Of a stretch of 17,349 bases of DNA, positions 1 to 7,619 are shown piece by piece. Each line of letters starts with the position of its first letter. Positions within the stretch are counted from its first letter, which is position 1. The DNA is from Candidatus Adlerbacteria bacterium. Its GTDB lineage: Bacteria; Patescibacteriota; Minisyncoccia; Phycocordibacterales; SBAW01. The notes beneath the pieces were generated by a model. That model was given only the letters and a program-made list of their open reading frames with translations, did no database searches and had not been told where the DNA came from. The DNA is taken from NCBI GenBank assembly GCA_903824155.1, contig CAIJVL010000042.1, positions 1 through 17,349 of the forward strand, written 5' to 3'. The position numbers and the translations under genes were made by a program.

Positions 1-93
1 AGTCCAAGCGGCGTTGGCGATCAATGCAAGACTAAGCGAGAACGCCACGACAGCGCCGCCGGTAAACCATAGGGTTTTGTTGGGTAATTTCAT
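1..93 (-). CDS. N-terminus of an exported protein (partial)
   Basis: Only the first 31 codons lie in the window; the gene runs off the left edge. The start is the ATG at 93. The peptide has a short basic beginning (MKLPNK), a hydrophobic stretch rich in A, V, F, L and S, and an ANA-AWT ending that resembles a signal peptidase I site, so the product is probably exported. No Shine-Dalgarno sequence is visible, but a -10-like GATACT ends 7 nt before the ATG. The mature domain is outside the window, so no function can be given. It follows another envelope gene on the same strand by 54 nt. Confidence 0.6.
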   Translation of the reverse strand, partial: MKLPNKTLWFTGGAVVAFSLSLALIANAAWT

Positions 94-100
94 GTACTTA

Positions 101-106
101 AGTATC
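101..106 (-). promoter_or_regulatory. -10-like element for the left-edge exported protein
   Basis: GATACT on the - strand is followed by 7 nt and then the ATG at 93. It matches TATAAT at four of six positions and has the same spacing to the start codon as several other genes here. No convincing -35 is seen. Transcription would start at or next to the ATG. Confidence 0.4.
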
Positions 107-147
107 TCTTACTTTTAATAATTCTTTGTAAGTAATCCCCAAGTACA

Positions 148-537
148 CTAGTGGCCAGATTGCTGGGTCTTTGTGTAAGCATCCAGGGCGCTTTGCCGGT
201 CGGTTGCGCTGGTGTCTGCGGCAGGGTTGGTGCTCGCCGCTTTTTTTACGGCAGCATCGACCGCTTTAGCCTGCGCCTGATCCTGTGCGTATTGCGCGGC
301 CTGCGTTTGTGCGGTGATATCAGACGTAGACGCGACAGTACGTACATAGGTATCAACGGCGTTTTCGCGCGTTACTTGCGCGGTAGAAGTAGAAACAGTC
401 TGCGGAGTTATAGCCGGTGCCGTAGTAAATGCAGACAATGCATACAAAGCGCCTACCGCAATAATGCCTAAGACCACTACAACTCCTATCGCCCAGATCA
501 ATAGGCGTTGAATACGGGCTGTTTCTATATCATCCAT
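148..537 (-). CDS. Small single-pass membrane protein, unknown function
   Basis: This encodes 129 aa with no family I recognise. It has a short N-terminal cytoplasmic segment (MDDIETARIQR), one transmembrane helix at about residues 12-34 (IWAIGVVVVLGIIAVGALYAL), and an extracytoplasmic tail rich in A, Q, T, S and D with low-complexity Ala/Gln stretches that may be helical. The frame is open further upstream to an ATG at 576. I chose the ATG at 537 because TATACT ends 7 nt before it, the pattern seen at other starts in this window. A GTG at 543 with AAGGAG upstream at 9 nt is the alternative. It is divergent from the GYAW-repeat gene at 632 and shares a 94-nt spacer with it, so the two may belong to one envelope function, though this is a guess. 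Confidence 0.6.
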   Translation of the reverse strand: MDDIETARIQRLLIWAIGVVVVLGIIAVGALYALSAFTTAPAITPQTVSTSTAQVTRENAVDTYVRTVASTSDITAQTQAAQYAQDQAQAKAVDAAVKKAASTNPAADTSATDRQSALDAYTKTQQSGH

Positions 538-544
538 TACCACA

Positions 545-550
545 AGTATA
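545..550 (-). promoter_or_regulatory. -10 element TATACT for the small membrane protein
   Basis: TATACT on the - strand lies 7 nt upstream of the ATG at 537. It matches the bacterial -10 consensus at five of six positions. If it is used, the mRNA has essentially no leader. Confidence 0.5.
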
Positions 551-618
551 CTCTCCTTGCTTCTGCCCCTACCCAAAAGTTATACACACCAAGCACGGCC
601 TCAACCGTAAGTACGAGC

Positions 619-624
619 GATAAT
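619..624 (+). promoter_or_regulatory. -10 element GATAAT for the GYAW-repeat protein
   Basis: GATAAT lies 7 nt upstream of the ATG at 632, matching TATAAT at five of six positions. It is the only + strand case of the arrangement seen at the - strand genes. No clear -35 is present. Confidence 0.45.
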
Positions 625-631
625 AGAGTAA

Positions 632-1549
632 ATGCATGCGTCAAAAAAAATAATGCGCGTAGGCCTTGCTGCCTTAGTGGGAGTTATCTTTGTCGCGCTG
701 TTGCTGGTTCGTTCCTCTGTACACTCCCCTTTTACCCCTGATATTGCAAAAGCGGTTAGTGATACCTATGCGCTTAATGGCTACGCGTGGGCGGGAGGCG
801 GCGGAGGTAGTGGCGGTACCGATGAAGGAATTGGCTTGATGCAGCTCAATGGCGTTACCGTTGGCCCCGATGGGACTACCCTTAAAGGCTACGCATGGAT
901 AGGAGAATCTTCCGGCGGCGGCGCTCCCCCTATTGGATGGGTGAGTTTTAACACCAGCGACCTTGCGGGATGCCCGTCGGGCACTTGCTCGGCCACTATT
1001 GTTGGCGGGGCACTCAACGGCTGGGCGCGCGCTTGTGCCGGTACGGTAAACGGCGACTGCACCGGCGGCGCGCGCAGCGATGGCTGGGACGGTTGGATAA
1101 GTTTAAATACCAAAGCGGGAGACGCTGGCACCTATGGCCCCGCAATACCCGGTGGGTTACCCACCGGCACCTTAAGCGGCTATGTGTGGGGCGGCGGAGG
1201 CAACTCCAGCTCGGCCAACTGGGGTTTAGGCTGGATAGATTTTACGGGCGTAACGGTCACTTCAATAGCGCCGCCGGTGATATCTATCACAGGCTTTACC
1301 GGCCCCACCCGCGTGCGCAGCGGCAGTATGGCAACACTTACATACACGGTTACCAATCCGCCTGCATCGTGCAGCATCATCGGCCAAACTGCGACGACCA
1401 CTTCTTTTAGTACCAACGTAAGCCCGACTAGCGGCGTGCAAGGCTCGGTACAAGCGCAGGTGTATGCCAATACTCTCTTTACCATGACCTGCAGCGGCGT
1501 TTCACTTTCAACAAATGTCGGTATTACTCCTACAGTCATAGAAAAATAA
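632..1549 (+). CDS. Exported GYAW/GWI-repeat surface protein with Ig-like C-terminus
   Basis: This encodes 305 aa and is the only + strand gene. Residues about 9-41 form a signal peptide or anchor (basic start, long hydrophobic run, then DIAKA before VSDT). Residues 46-204 hold four imperfect repeats of the type L-x-G-[YW]-A-[WR] ... G-[WL]-[IVM]-[SDQ]-[FL]: LNGYAWAGGG/GIGLMQLN (46-73), LKGYAWIGE/IGWVSFN (84-107), LNGWARACAG/DGWISLN (127-159) and LSGYVWGGG/LGWIDF (180-204), linked by Gly/Ser-rich loops. Residues about 213-300 look like an Ig-like beta domain. Six cysteines all lie in the exported part (114, 119, 135, 143, 247, 287), consistent with disulfides. From memory, GYAW...GWI repeats recur in Parcubacteria surface proteins; I know no function. 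The start is the ATG at 632; an ATG at 653 is possible. Confidence 0.75.
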   Translation: MHASKKIMRVGLAALVGVIFVALLLVRSSVHSPFTPDIAKAVSDTYALNGYAWAGGGGGSGGTDEGIGLMQLNGVTVGPDGTTLKGYAWIGESSGGGAPPIGWVSFNTSDLAGCPSGTCSATIVGGALNGWARACAGTVNGDCTGGARSDGWDGWISLNTKAGDAGTYGPAIPGGLPTGTLSGYVWGGGGNSSSANWGLGWIDFTGVTVTSIAPPVISITGFTGPTRVRSGSMATLTYTVTNPPASCSIIGQTATTTSFSTNVSPTSGVQGSVQAQVYANTLFTMTCSGVSLSTNVGITPTVIEK

Positions 1550-1578
1550 AAAAGCCCGAGAAATTCGGGGCTTTTTTT
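1548..1578. terminator. Bidirectional intrinsic terminator between convergent genes
   Basis: An A-run, a GC-rich stem (GCCCGA pairing with TCGGGGC, one bulged base) with a short AAAT-type loop, and a T7 run follow the stop codon of the + strand gene. Read on the other strand the structure also ends in a T run, so it can terminate the rpsF-ssb-rpsR transcript arriving from the right. Confidence 0.85.
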
Positions 1579-1594
1579 ATTTTTGTAAAAAAAT

Positions 1595-1786
1595 TTAGCG
1601 TACGATGTACGGTATGAGCGCCATAAAGCGCGCGCGCTTGACTGCCTCGGCCAAGTTGCGCTGGCTTGCGGCCGTCAGCATCGTGCGGCGGCGCGGCATT
1701 ATTTTGCCGTGCGGGTTAAGAAACTTCTTTAAAGTCTCTATGTCCTTGTAATCTATGCGCTGGATTGGGTTAAGTGATTCTTTCAT
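1595..1786 (-). CDS. rpsR: 30S ribosomal protein S18
   Basis: This encodes 63 aa of the small-subunit platform protein that partners S6. The S18 signature is clear: IDYKDIETLKKFLNPHGK, then MPRRRT, and ASQRNLAEAVKRARFMALIPY, the RNA-binding helix. It is shorter than the usual 70-80 aa because the basic N-terminal tail is reduced to about nine residues. It is the last gene of the conserved rpsF-ssb-rpsR operon, 38 nt after ssb, with the shared terminator just beyond its stop. No ribosome binding site is visible before the ATG; the spacer is A/T-rich. Confidence 0.95.
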   Translation of the reverse strand: MKESLNPIQRIDYKDIETLKKFLNPHGKIMPRRRTMLTAASQRNLAEAVKRARFMALIPYIVR

Positions 1787-1824
1787 ATTTTTAAAGCAAG
1801 TCTTTTTTTATTTATTTTAGCTAG

Positions 1825-2298
1825 CTAAAATGGGATGTCGTCTGGGTTAATATCTTCTGCCGGGTAATCTATCGCGTCGTCTTTGGGAGCCTTTTGCGGT
1901 GCCTCTGCGTCGCTCATGCCTCCCTCAAACTCGCCTGCGCTCGGTGCGCTTGCGGCGCCGCCGGAAGCTCCAGAAGAGCGCGGGCCAAACTGCACTCGGT
2001 CTGCAATAACCTCGGTGCGGTACTGCTTCTGCCCCTCTTTGTCCCAGCTGCGGGTTTGGAGACGGCCTTCAATGTATGCCGAGCTTCCCTTTTTAAGGTA
2101 TTGATTGCACGTGTCCGCCTGGCGGCCAAACACGACCACATTGTGGTAGTCGGTCTGCTCGGCGCGGCTGCCATCGGCCTTTTTGTAGACGCGGTTGGTA
2201 GCGACGCTAAACGAGCATACGTTGCCGCCGCTAGGCAGAGCGCGCAACTCTGGGTCGCGGGTCAAGTTGCCGTAGAGCATTACCTTGTTGATATACAT
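1825..2298 (-). CDS. ssb: Single-stranded DNA-binding protein
   Basis: This encodes 157 aa. The N-terminal OB fold (about 1-105) has the family landmarks: MYINKVMLYGNLTRDPELR, FSVATNR, QTDYHNVVVFGRQAD, LKKGSSAYIEGRLQTRSW and TEVIADRVQF. A flexible Gly/Ala/Ser/Pro/acidic linker follows. The C-terminus ends in DDIPF, the acidic tip that binds partner proteins such as RecO, PriA and Exo I in well-studied bacteria; recO is encoded 7.3 kb away. It starts 10 nt after the rpsF stop in the universal rpsF-ssb-rpsR order. Confidence 0.96.
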   Translation of the reverse strand: MYINKVMLYGNLTRDPELRALPSGGNVCSFSVATNRVYKKADGSRAEQTDYHNVVVFGRQADTCNQYLKKGSSAYIEGRLQTRSWDKEGQKQYRTEVIADRVQFGPRSSGASGGAASAPSAGEFEGGMSDAEAPQKAPKDDAIDYPAEDINPDDIPF

Positions 2299-2308
2299 AC
2301 GAAGTTCG

Positions 2309-2827
2309 TTATGCGACTATTGCGTCGATGCTCTTATCAAGCTCCTCTTCCGACACCTCGGCTGCCTTCTCTTCCACAGCGGCCGGCTTTTTTATCGTCT
2401 CACCTTCGAGGCGGTCAGAGGTAAATACAGCGCGGCGGGTCGGGGCAATCTCTTCACGCACGGTTTGTATGAGCAGGTAGCGCAATACCTCGCGCATTGC
2501 ACGAAGCTTTTGCTCGATTTCATTGATATGCTCTTTGTCGATCGCAAACTTAATAAAACCAAAGTAGGCTTCGCCGTACTTCTCGCGGCGGCCGGCCCCA
2601 GGGCGTTCCACTACATATGAGAGCGTCATTTTGCGCGGCGTCTCGTCGGTAATGATCTCAGCGTTGCCAAGCATCTTGCGGATCTTAGCTACCTCTGCTT
2701 GCACTTTGTCCTCGGCCAAAGTAGGCACGAGGTGATACCCGATCTCGTAGACCGGGCGGGAGTCCCCAGAAGGGGTGGAGCTCGCTTGGGATTGCTCCGC
2801 CTGAGCGGAACGCGATTCATCTGCCAT
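2309..2827 (-). CDS. rpsF: 30S ribosomal protein S6, extended at both ends
   Basis: This encodes 172 aa against roughly 95-135 in most bacteria. The S6 ferredoxin-like core begins at about residue 26 (YEIGYHLVP) and runs through ETPRKMTLSYVVER and YFGFIKFAID to LRAMREVLRYLLI. A charged C-terminal tail (about 125-172) is rich in Glu, Ala and Lys. The N-terminal 25 residues (Ser, Gln, Ala, Pro) are an extra, hairpin-rich stretch of DNA that may derive from a palindromic element. The start is ATG 2827, supported by TGGTAAAGT ending 6 nt upstream. It is the first gene of rpsF-ssb-rpsR and lies 24 nt after tatD. Confidence 0.93.
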   Translation of the reverse strand: MADESRSAQAEQSQASSTPSGDSRPVYEIGYHLVPTLAEDKVQAEVAKIRKMLGNAEIITDETPRKMTLSYVVERPGAGRREKYGEAYFGFIKFAIDKEHINEIEQKLRAMREVLRYLLIQTVREEIAPTRRAVFTSDRLEGETIKKPAAVEEKAAEVSEEELDKSIDAIVA

Positions 2828-2833
2828 GGAGGC

Positions 2834-2842
2834 ACTTTACCA
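2834..2842 (-). promoter_or_regulatory. Extended -10 (TGG TAAAGT) for rpsF
   Basis: TGG-TAAAGT on the - strand ends 6 nt before the rpsF ATG. It has the TGn extension and T, A, A, T at key positions of the hexamer. A transcript from here would begin at about the start codon and serve rpsF-ssb-rpsR. Confidence 0.5.
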
Positions 2843-2851
2843 CAGGCGTTG

Positions 2852-3649
2852 CTACCCTGCAACACCAAAGACCTTTTGAGAGTTTTGGACAATTTGCGCT
2901 GCCACATCGGGCAAATCCATTTCTTTAATTAAAGCTATTTTTGCCACCACATGGTCCACATATGAAGGCTCGTTGCGCTTGCCGCGGTACGGCACGGGTG
3001 CCGCAAATGGCGAGTCTGTCTCTGACAAAATCCGGTCCATCGGCGTGTCGAGAATGCTTTGGTCGTACATGTCGGTGTAGGTTATGGGCCCCGGAAAGGA
3101 CAAATAGCAGCCCAACTCTACATATTTCTGCGCCAACTCGCCCGTACCCGTAAAAAAATGAATAATGACCGGAATATCTAACTTACGCTGACCCAATATG
3201 TTAAGCATTTCTTCGTGCGCACTAGTTATATTTGCGATTCTCTGCTGAGAATCGCGGCAGTGGATGATGAGTGGCTTCCCCACCTTTGCGGCCAGCTCTA
3301 TTTGCATTTCAAAGCGCATCCGTTGCGTTGTTTTTTCTTCGAACGTGCCGCCGCCTCTAAAATAATCCAAGCCGCACTCGCCTATCGCAACCACTTTCGG
3401 ATCGCGCGCTAACTTTTCGTACGCAGGGCTATCAAACAGCTCGTCTGCGTTGTCATTGGGGTGGAGTCCGACCGCTGCCCACAAAAAATCATGTTGTTTT
3501 GCCAACTCTACGGCCGCAACGCTCATGGCGTAATCAGTGCCAACTACCACACCTCCAGTCTTATGTTCCTGCATGCGCACCAAAGCCGCCTCGCGGTCCT
3601 CATCAAATTGCGAAAGCTGCAGGTGGCAATGGGAGTCGAAATAGTCCAT
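2852..3649 (-). CDS. tatD: TatD family metal-dependent deoxyribonuclease
   Basis: This encodes 265 aa, the usual TatD length. TatD proteins are TIM-barrel hydrolases with 3'-5' exonuclease or AP-endonuclease activity. All metal-site motifs are visible: DSHCHL near the N-terminus (first two His), GECGLDYFRGG (bridging Glu), IIHCRD, IIHFFTG, and SETDSPF with the catalytic Asp. The frame is open to an ATG at 3673, but that would overlap the end of metG. I chose the ATG at 3649, which puts DSHCHL in its normal place five residues in and gives a 7-nt gap after metG, with AAAGAG at the metG end as a weak ribosome binding site. metG-tatD adjacency is common in bacteria and indicates co-transcription. 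Confidence 0.93.
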   Translation of the reverse strand: MDYFDSHCHLQLSQFDEDREAALVRMQEHKTGGVVVGTDYAMSVAAVELAKQHDFLWAAVGLHPNDNADELFDSPAYEKLARDPKVVAIGECGLDYFRGGGTFEEKTTQRMRFEMQIELAAKVGKPLIIHCRDSQQRIANITSAHEEMLNILGQRKLDIPVIIHFFTGTGELAQKYVELGCYLSFPGPITYTDMYDQSILDTPMDRILSETDSPFAAPVPYRGKRNEPSYVDHVVAKIALIKEMDLPDVAAQIVQNSQKVFGVAG

Positions 3650-3656
3650 GCAAATA

Positions 3657-5093
3657 TTACTCTTTACGAACAAACAGGTTGCCGGGCTTTTTATTGTTAA
3701 CGATGGCTTCTTTAATTATCTTGCTGGTTGTAGGCATGAAAGGGTTGAGCATGCGGCCGATACCATACAACTCTTGCGTGAGCGCCAAAATCAATTCTTT
3801 TCCCTCTTCGGGATTGGTCTTTATTACTTTAAACGGCGCCGTGTCGGTTATCTGCTGATCTAAAAGTTTGATGCGCTCCCAAATAACGTCGGCTGCTTTG
3901 TTAACCTCAAATTTTTTAAGAGCATCGGTATATTCATGGGGAAACTCCTCCGGCTCGGGGCGGGCGCCCCTCTCCAAGTTATCCTCGGCAAGCTTCATGA
4001 TGCGCGCGACCAAGTTGCCGAGGCCGTTGGCCAAGTCGGCGTTGTATGCGTCTTTAAACGCTTCGCGGGTTATGTCACCGTCTTCAAACGGCGAGATATG
4101 CCTTGCTAAAAAGTAGCGTACCGCGTCGGTGCCATACTCGGCCAAAAGCTCTTCGGGATCGATAACATTGCCGAGCGTTTTGCTCATCTTTTTTCCGCCG
4201 GAGGTGATAAAACCGTGCACCAGCAGCGCTTTTGGCAAAGGCACGCCGGCCGAGATAAGCATCGCCGGCCAAATAGCCGCATGAAAGCGCAAAATGTCTT
4301 TGCCTAGTACCTGCACATTGGCGGGCCAAAACGTTTTGTACAAATCTCCCTCGTTTGCATAGCCAAGCGCCGTAATATAGTTGGCCAAAGCGTCACACCA
4401 GACGTACATCACCTGCGAATTGTCGCCCGGCACGGGCACGCCAAGCCCTTGCGGCCAATCGGCTTTGCGCGGACGCGAAAAACTCACGTCTTCGAGCCCC
4501 TCTTCGAGCAGCGCGAGTATTTCATTTCTGCGGCTTTGCGGACAAATCTCCAGCTCGCCCGACAGTATTTTTGCTTTGATAGGCTCCGTGTATTTGGAGA
4601 GCTTAAAGAAATAATTCTCCTCCTTTAAAAACTCAGGCACTGTGCCATGGTCGGGGCATTTGCCGTCTACTAAATCCTTTTCGGTAATAAAAGCCTCGTG
4701 GCCGACGCAGTACAAGCCTTCGTACCCTTTTTTATATATATCGCCCGAGTCTGCCAACTTTCCCCAAAGCTTTTGCGCGCCCGGCCAATGCGCTTTTTGG
4801 TCGGTGGTACGGATAAATTGATCGTAGGAAATATCGAGCTCTTTAAATAAAGAAGAAAACTTTGACACTATTTCGTCTAAAAATACCAACGGCTCCTTCC
4901 CTTCTTTGCGGGCAGCCTCGACCATCTTTTGGGTATTTTCATCCGAGCCGGTTAAAAAGTACGTCTTCTCGCCCATTAAACGATGGTAGCGAGCCAAAAT
5001 ATCGCTGAGCGTTGTGGTGTACGCATGCCCCAAATGCAGCTTGGCATTTGGATAAAAAATAGGAGTGGTTATGTAAAACTTCTTGTCAGCCAT
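3657..5093 (-). CDS. metG: Methionyl-tRNA synthetase
   Basis: This encodes 478 aa of a class I synthetase that charges tRNA-Met. The HIGH motif is HLGH (20-23) after TTPIFYPNAKL, and the KMSKS loop is KMSKT (302-306) in GKKMSKTLGNV. VMYVWCDALANY is the methionine-site region. The connective peptide keeps two metal-ligand pairs, CVGH (129-132) and CPDH (146-149), the one-knuckle type. The helical anticodon domain follows (WERIKLLDQQITDTAPFK). The protein stops at about residue 478, so it lacks the C-terminal EMAP-like tRNA-binding domain of longer MetRSs. It starts 9 nt after the AI-2E gene and precedes tatD by 7 nt, so the three probably form one operon. Confidence 0.96.
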   Translation of the reverse strand: MADKKFYITTPIFYPNAKLHLGHAYTTTLSDILARYHRLMGEKTYFLTGSDENTQKMVEAARKEGKEPLVFLDEIVSKFSSLFKELDISYDQFIRTTDQKAHWPGAQKLWGKLADSGDIYKKGYEGLYCVGHEAFITEKDLVDGKCPDHGTVPEFLKEENYFFKLSKYTEPIKAKILSGELEICPQSRRNEILALLEEGLEDVSFSRPRKADWPQGLGVPVPGDNSQVMYVWCDALANYITALGYANEGDLYKTFWPANVQVLGKDILRFHAAIWPAMLISAGVPLPKALLVHGFITSGGKKMSKTLGNVIDPEELLAEYGTDAVRYFLARHISPFEDGDITREAFKDAYNADLANGLGNLVARIMKLAEDNLERGARPEPEEFPHEYTDALKKFEVNKAADVIWERIKLLDQQITDTAPFKVIKTNPEEGKELILALTQELYGIGRMLNPFMPTTSKIIKEAIVNNKKPGNLFVRKE

Positions 5094-5102
5094 CTATTCA
5101 AA

Positions 5103-6176
5103 CTACTCTGCCGAGCCGTCGGGCGCAAGGCCCTGGCGCTCGAGCGCGCGCGTCTTGCGACGGTCGATGTCGGACACCACCTCTTGCAGAGCGCCTGCGA
5201 GCGGCACTGAAAGGAGCACGCCGAGAAAACCAAATAGTTTAAATCCGATAAGCAGCGCCAAAATGACCAGCAAAGGCGGTACTCCCACGACCTTTTTGAC
5301 CACCACTGGGTAGATGAGGTTTGCCTCGAACTGCTGCACCACCACATAAATGAGCGCTACCCACAGGGCTTCGCCTGCGCCACCCGCGGCAAAACCCACA
5401 GCAACGCCCGGTATTGCCGCCAAAAATTGCCCGAAGACCGGGATAAGCTCGAACACGGCGGCAAGCACCGCAAGTAAAAGCGGATGCGGCACTCCAAAGA
5501 TAAACAGACACAAAAACACCAAGACGCCGATGATAAGCGCGAGCACTATCTGCCCCTGCATCCACTTGCCTATCTTGTCCTGCGAGCGCTTCCACAGGTT
5601 GAGCACATACGCTTGATTGTCGACCGGCGTCACAATGCGCAAAAAGTCATCGACACCCGTCTCTTGCACGCAAAAGTAAAACGAAAAGATAACCACCAGC
5701 ACAAAAGAGGTAAGCCCGCCGAAGAACGCCGACACGGTCGAAAAGACTCCGCCTGTCGTGCTGCTGATGGTCGAAGAGAGGTTTTGTAATAGGTCGGCGG
5801 CAGAGAACGTCGACGTGAATTGGCTCCACGGCGAACCGTGGCTTATTTGGTCCAAGTTAAGGCCCGAAATCGTTTGCGGCAGCTGCTTAAGCAGGTTTGA
5901 GGCGTCGGTTAAGACCGGCGGTATGAAAAAGAACATAACGCCAAAGAAAATGACGCCGATGAAAAGATACAGCACAATGATGGCCACGAGGCGCGGTAGG
6001 TTGTTGCGCATAAAGAACCGAATCGCCGGTTCCATGGCCGAAGCAAGCACGATAGCGGTCAGCACCACCAGTGCGATGTCGCGCAGGTACCACAAAAGAA
6101 ACATCATCAGGGCAAAAAGTATGGCCTTGATGATGCTGCCAGCGGTGATATTGACGCTTACATGGCGGCCTTCCAT
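5103..6176 (-). CDS. AI-2E family transporter / PerM-like membrane protein
   Basis: This encodes 357 aa with about eight hydrophobic segments. The order is typical of the AI-2E exporter family (PerM, UPF0118): an N-terminal pair of helices (IIKAILFALMMFLLWYLRD), another helix pair (LVAIIVLYLFIGVIFFGVMFF), a soluble loop of about 80 residues, then helices with the signature FELIPVFGQFLAAIPGV and, near the end, YVVVQQFEANLIYPVVVKKVVGVPPL. Members export small molecules or act as Na+/H+ antiporters; the substrate cannot be read from sequence. The frame is open to a TTG at 6185, but that TTG lies inside the -10 hexamer, so the ATG at 6176 is the better start. It follows glyS by 18 nt. Confidence 0.88.
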   Translation of the reverse strand: MEGRHVSVNITAGSIIKAILFALMMFLLWYLRDIALVVLTAIVLASAMEPAIRFFMRNNLPRLVAIIVLYLFIGVIFFGVMFFFIPPVLTDASNLLKQLPQTISGLNLDQISHGSPWSQFTSTFSAADLLQNLSSTISSTTGGVFSTVSAFFGGLTSFVLVVIFSFYFCVQETGVDDFLRIVTPVDNQAYVLNLWKRSQDKIGKWMQGQIVLALIIGVLVFLCLFIFGVPHPLLLAVLAAVFELIPVFGQFLAAIPGVAVGFAAGGAGEALWVALIYVVVQQFEANLIYPVVVKKVVGVPPLLVILALLIGFKLFGFLGVLLSVPLAGALQEVVSDIDRRKTRALERQGLAPDGSAE

Positions 6177-6183
6177 AAAACCC

Positions 6184-6192
6184 AATATACCA
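6184..6192 (-). promoter_or_regulatory. Extended -10 (TGG TATATT) for the AI-2E gene
   Basis: TGG-TATATT ends 7 nt before the ATG at 6176 and lies 2 nt beyond the glyS stop codon. The hexamer matches TATAAT at five of six positions and has the TGn extension. It probably starts the AI-2E-metG-tatD transcript. Confidence 0.6.
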
Positions 6193-6194
6193 CA

Positions 6195-7598
6195 CTAGGC
6201 CTCTATGCTCTTTTGTATCAGTTTAACCAAATCGGCAACGGCGACTCTCTCTTGTGCACCAGTGTCGCGATGGCGCAACGTGACGGTATCCCTCAATTCA
6301 GGATTCTCGCCGAGAGTATCAAAGTCGACCGTGATGCACCACGGCGTACCTATTTCGTCCTGCCTGCGATAGCGCTTGCCAATGTTGCCGTTGTCGTCCC
6401 ACATGATCTGCGGAATCTCTTTTTTGAGTGTCGTATAAATCTCTCGCGCCTTCGCTACCAGCTCGGGCTTGTTTTTGAGCAAGGGGAATACGGCTGCTTT
6501 AATAGGCGCCAGATGGGGCGGAAATTTAAGAAAGATCCGGCCCTCGCCTCCCAGCTCATCTTCGGTATACGCTTTAACAAGCACGGCAAGCAGATGACGG
6601 CCAAGGCCAAAGGTGGGCTCAAGCACATGCGGCACAAACTTCTCATTGGTAGCCGGGTCCAAATACTGCAAGTCAGCGCCGCTGTGTGCAATATGATTTT
6701 TAAGGTCAAAGTCGGTGCGATATGCAAGTCCTCCAATTTCGTCGAACTTATGCGGATATTTAAAATGAAAGTCCACCGTGCGCTTGGAGTAATGCGCGCG
6801 CTCGCCGTCCGGGATTTCAATCTGGCGGATATCATCTTCGGCAAAACCCAAAAGCTTAAACCAGCCCAGCATCTGCTCCTGCCAATAGGTAAACTTTTCA
6901 GCCCATGTATCCTCTTTTATAAAATATTCGAACTCCATTATTTCCAGTTCGCGTACGCGAAAGATAAAATCGCGCGGGGCTATCTCGTTTCGGAAGTTGC
7001 GGCCAATCTGCGCAATACCGAACGGCAGCTTGGGATGATACGTATCGAGAATATTTTTAAAATTTACAAACATTCCTTGTGCCGTCTCGGGGCGCAAGTA
7101 TACGGTTGTGTCCGAGCCATCCACCGATCCCACAGATGTCTTAAACATCATATTAAATTGCTGCGGCACTGAAAGCTCGTTGCCCTCGGGGCTTTTTATT
7201 TTTTTCTCCTTTATAACCTGTCCCATTTGCTCGAGGCTCATGCCTGCAGGATTAACGCCCACCTCTTCGAGCAGATGGTCCGCACGGTAACGCTTTTTTG
7301 TTTTAACGTCAGTCACCAACGGATCGTTAAAGCCACCGACGTGTCCCGACGCTTCCCACACTTTAGGATTCATTAAAATTGCCGAGTCGAGCCCATACAT
7401 ATCATCACGCGAATCAACAAAAAATTTCCACCATAAATTTTCGATATTCTTTTTTAGTGCAACGCCCAAAGGCCCGTAGTCCCACGTGCCGGCAAGGCCG
7501 CCGTAAATTTCGGAGCCTTGATAAATAAACCCGCGCCGCTTACATAGTGACACTATCTTTTCCATCAGGTCATTTTTTTCTGCAGATTTTTCTGGCAT
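6195..7598 (-). CDS. glyS: Glycyl-tRNA synthetase, single-chain (alpha2) class II type
   Basis: This encodes 467 aa, the length of the homodimeric bacterial/eukaryotic-type GlyRS rather than the glyQ/glyS pair. The N-terminal signature is RRGFIYQGSEIYGG and TWDYGPLG. Motif 2 is RNEIAPRDFIFRVREL with the preceding LRPETAQGMF (168-177). Motif 3 is EPTFGLGRHLLAVL (327-340). The C-terminal anticodon-binding domain (from about 363, LAPIKAAVFPL) ends near the C-terminus with LRHRDTGAQERVAV. No catalytic loss is seen. The stop is 2 nt from the next gene's -10 element. The gene lies 21 nt downstream of the 654-aa surface-protein gene. An alternative symbol is glyQS. Confidence 0.96.
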   Translation of the reverse strand: MPEKSAEKNDLMEKIVSLCKRRGFIYQGSEIYGGLAGTWDYGPLGVALKKNIENLWWKFFVDSRDDMYGLDSAILMNPKVWEASGHVGGFNDPLVTDVKTKKRYRADHLLEEVGVNPAGMSLEQMGQVIKEKKIKSPEGNELSVPQQFNMMFKTSVGSVDGSDTTVYLRPETAQGMFVNFKNILDTYHPKLPFGIAQIGRNFRNEIAPRDFIFRVRELEIMEFEYFIKEDTWAEKFTYWQEQMLGWFKLLGFAEDDIRQIEIPDGERAHYSKRTVDFHFKYPHKFDEIGGLAYRTDFDLKNHIAHSGADLQYLDPATNEKFVPHVLEPTFGLGRHLLAVLVKAYTEDELGGEGRIFLKFPPHLAPIKAAVFPLLKNKPELVAKAREIYTTLKKEIPQIMWDDNGNIGKRYRRQDEIGTPWCITVDFDTLGENPELRDTVTLRHRDTGAQERVAVADLVKLIQKSIEA

Positions 7599-7606
7599 AC
7601 AATCTA

Positions 7607-7612
7607 AGTCTA
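7607..7612 (-). promoter_or_regulatory. Weak -10-like element (TAGACT) for glyS
   Basis: TAGACT ends 8 nt before the glyS ATG. It matches TATAAT at four of six positions and has no TGn extension. It is listed because the position fits the leaderless pattern of the other genes, but it could be chance. Confidence 0.3.
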
Positions 7613-7619
7613 GAATTAT

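Noticed and set aside
889..1539. Minus-strand open frames opposite the GYAW-repeat gene
   Set aside because: They are Pro/Ala-rich shadows of the Gly-rich repeats; the + strand frame has a signal peptide, internal repeats and a terminator.
5826..5841. Hairpin CCACGG-CGAA-CCGTGG inside the AI-2E gene
   Set aside because: It is only 6 bp long, in a normal part of the coding sequence with no extra residues, so it is probably chance.
6177..6185. TTG start of the AI-2E gene at 6185
   Set aside because: The TTG is part of the TATATT-GGG promoter sequence; the ATG at 6176 has the same promoter spacing as other genes.
6162..7172. A long + strand open frame of 336 codons antisense to glyS
   Set aside because: It lies entirely opposite a complete, motif-verified GlyRS, has no recognisable domain and no promoter or ribosome binding site; it is a codon-bias shadow.
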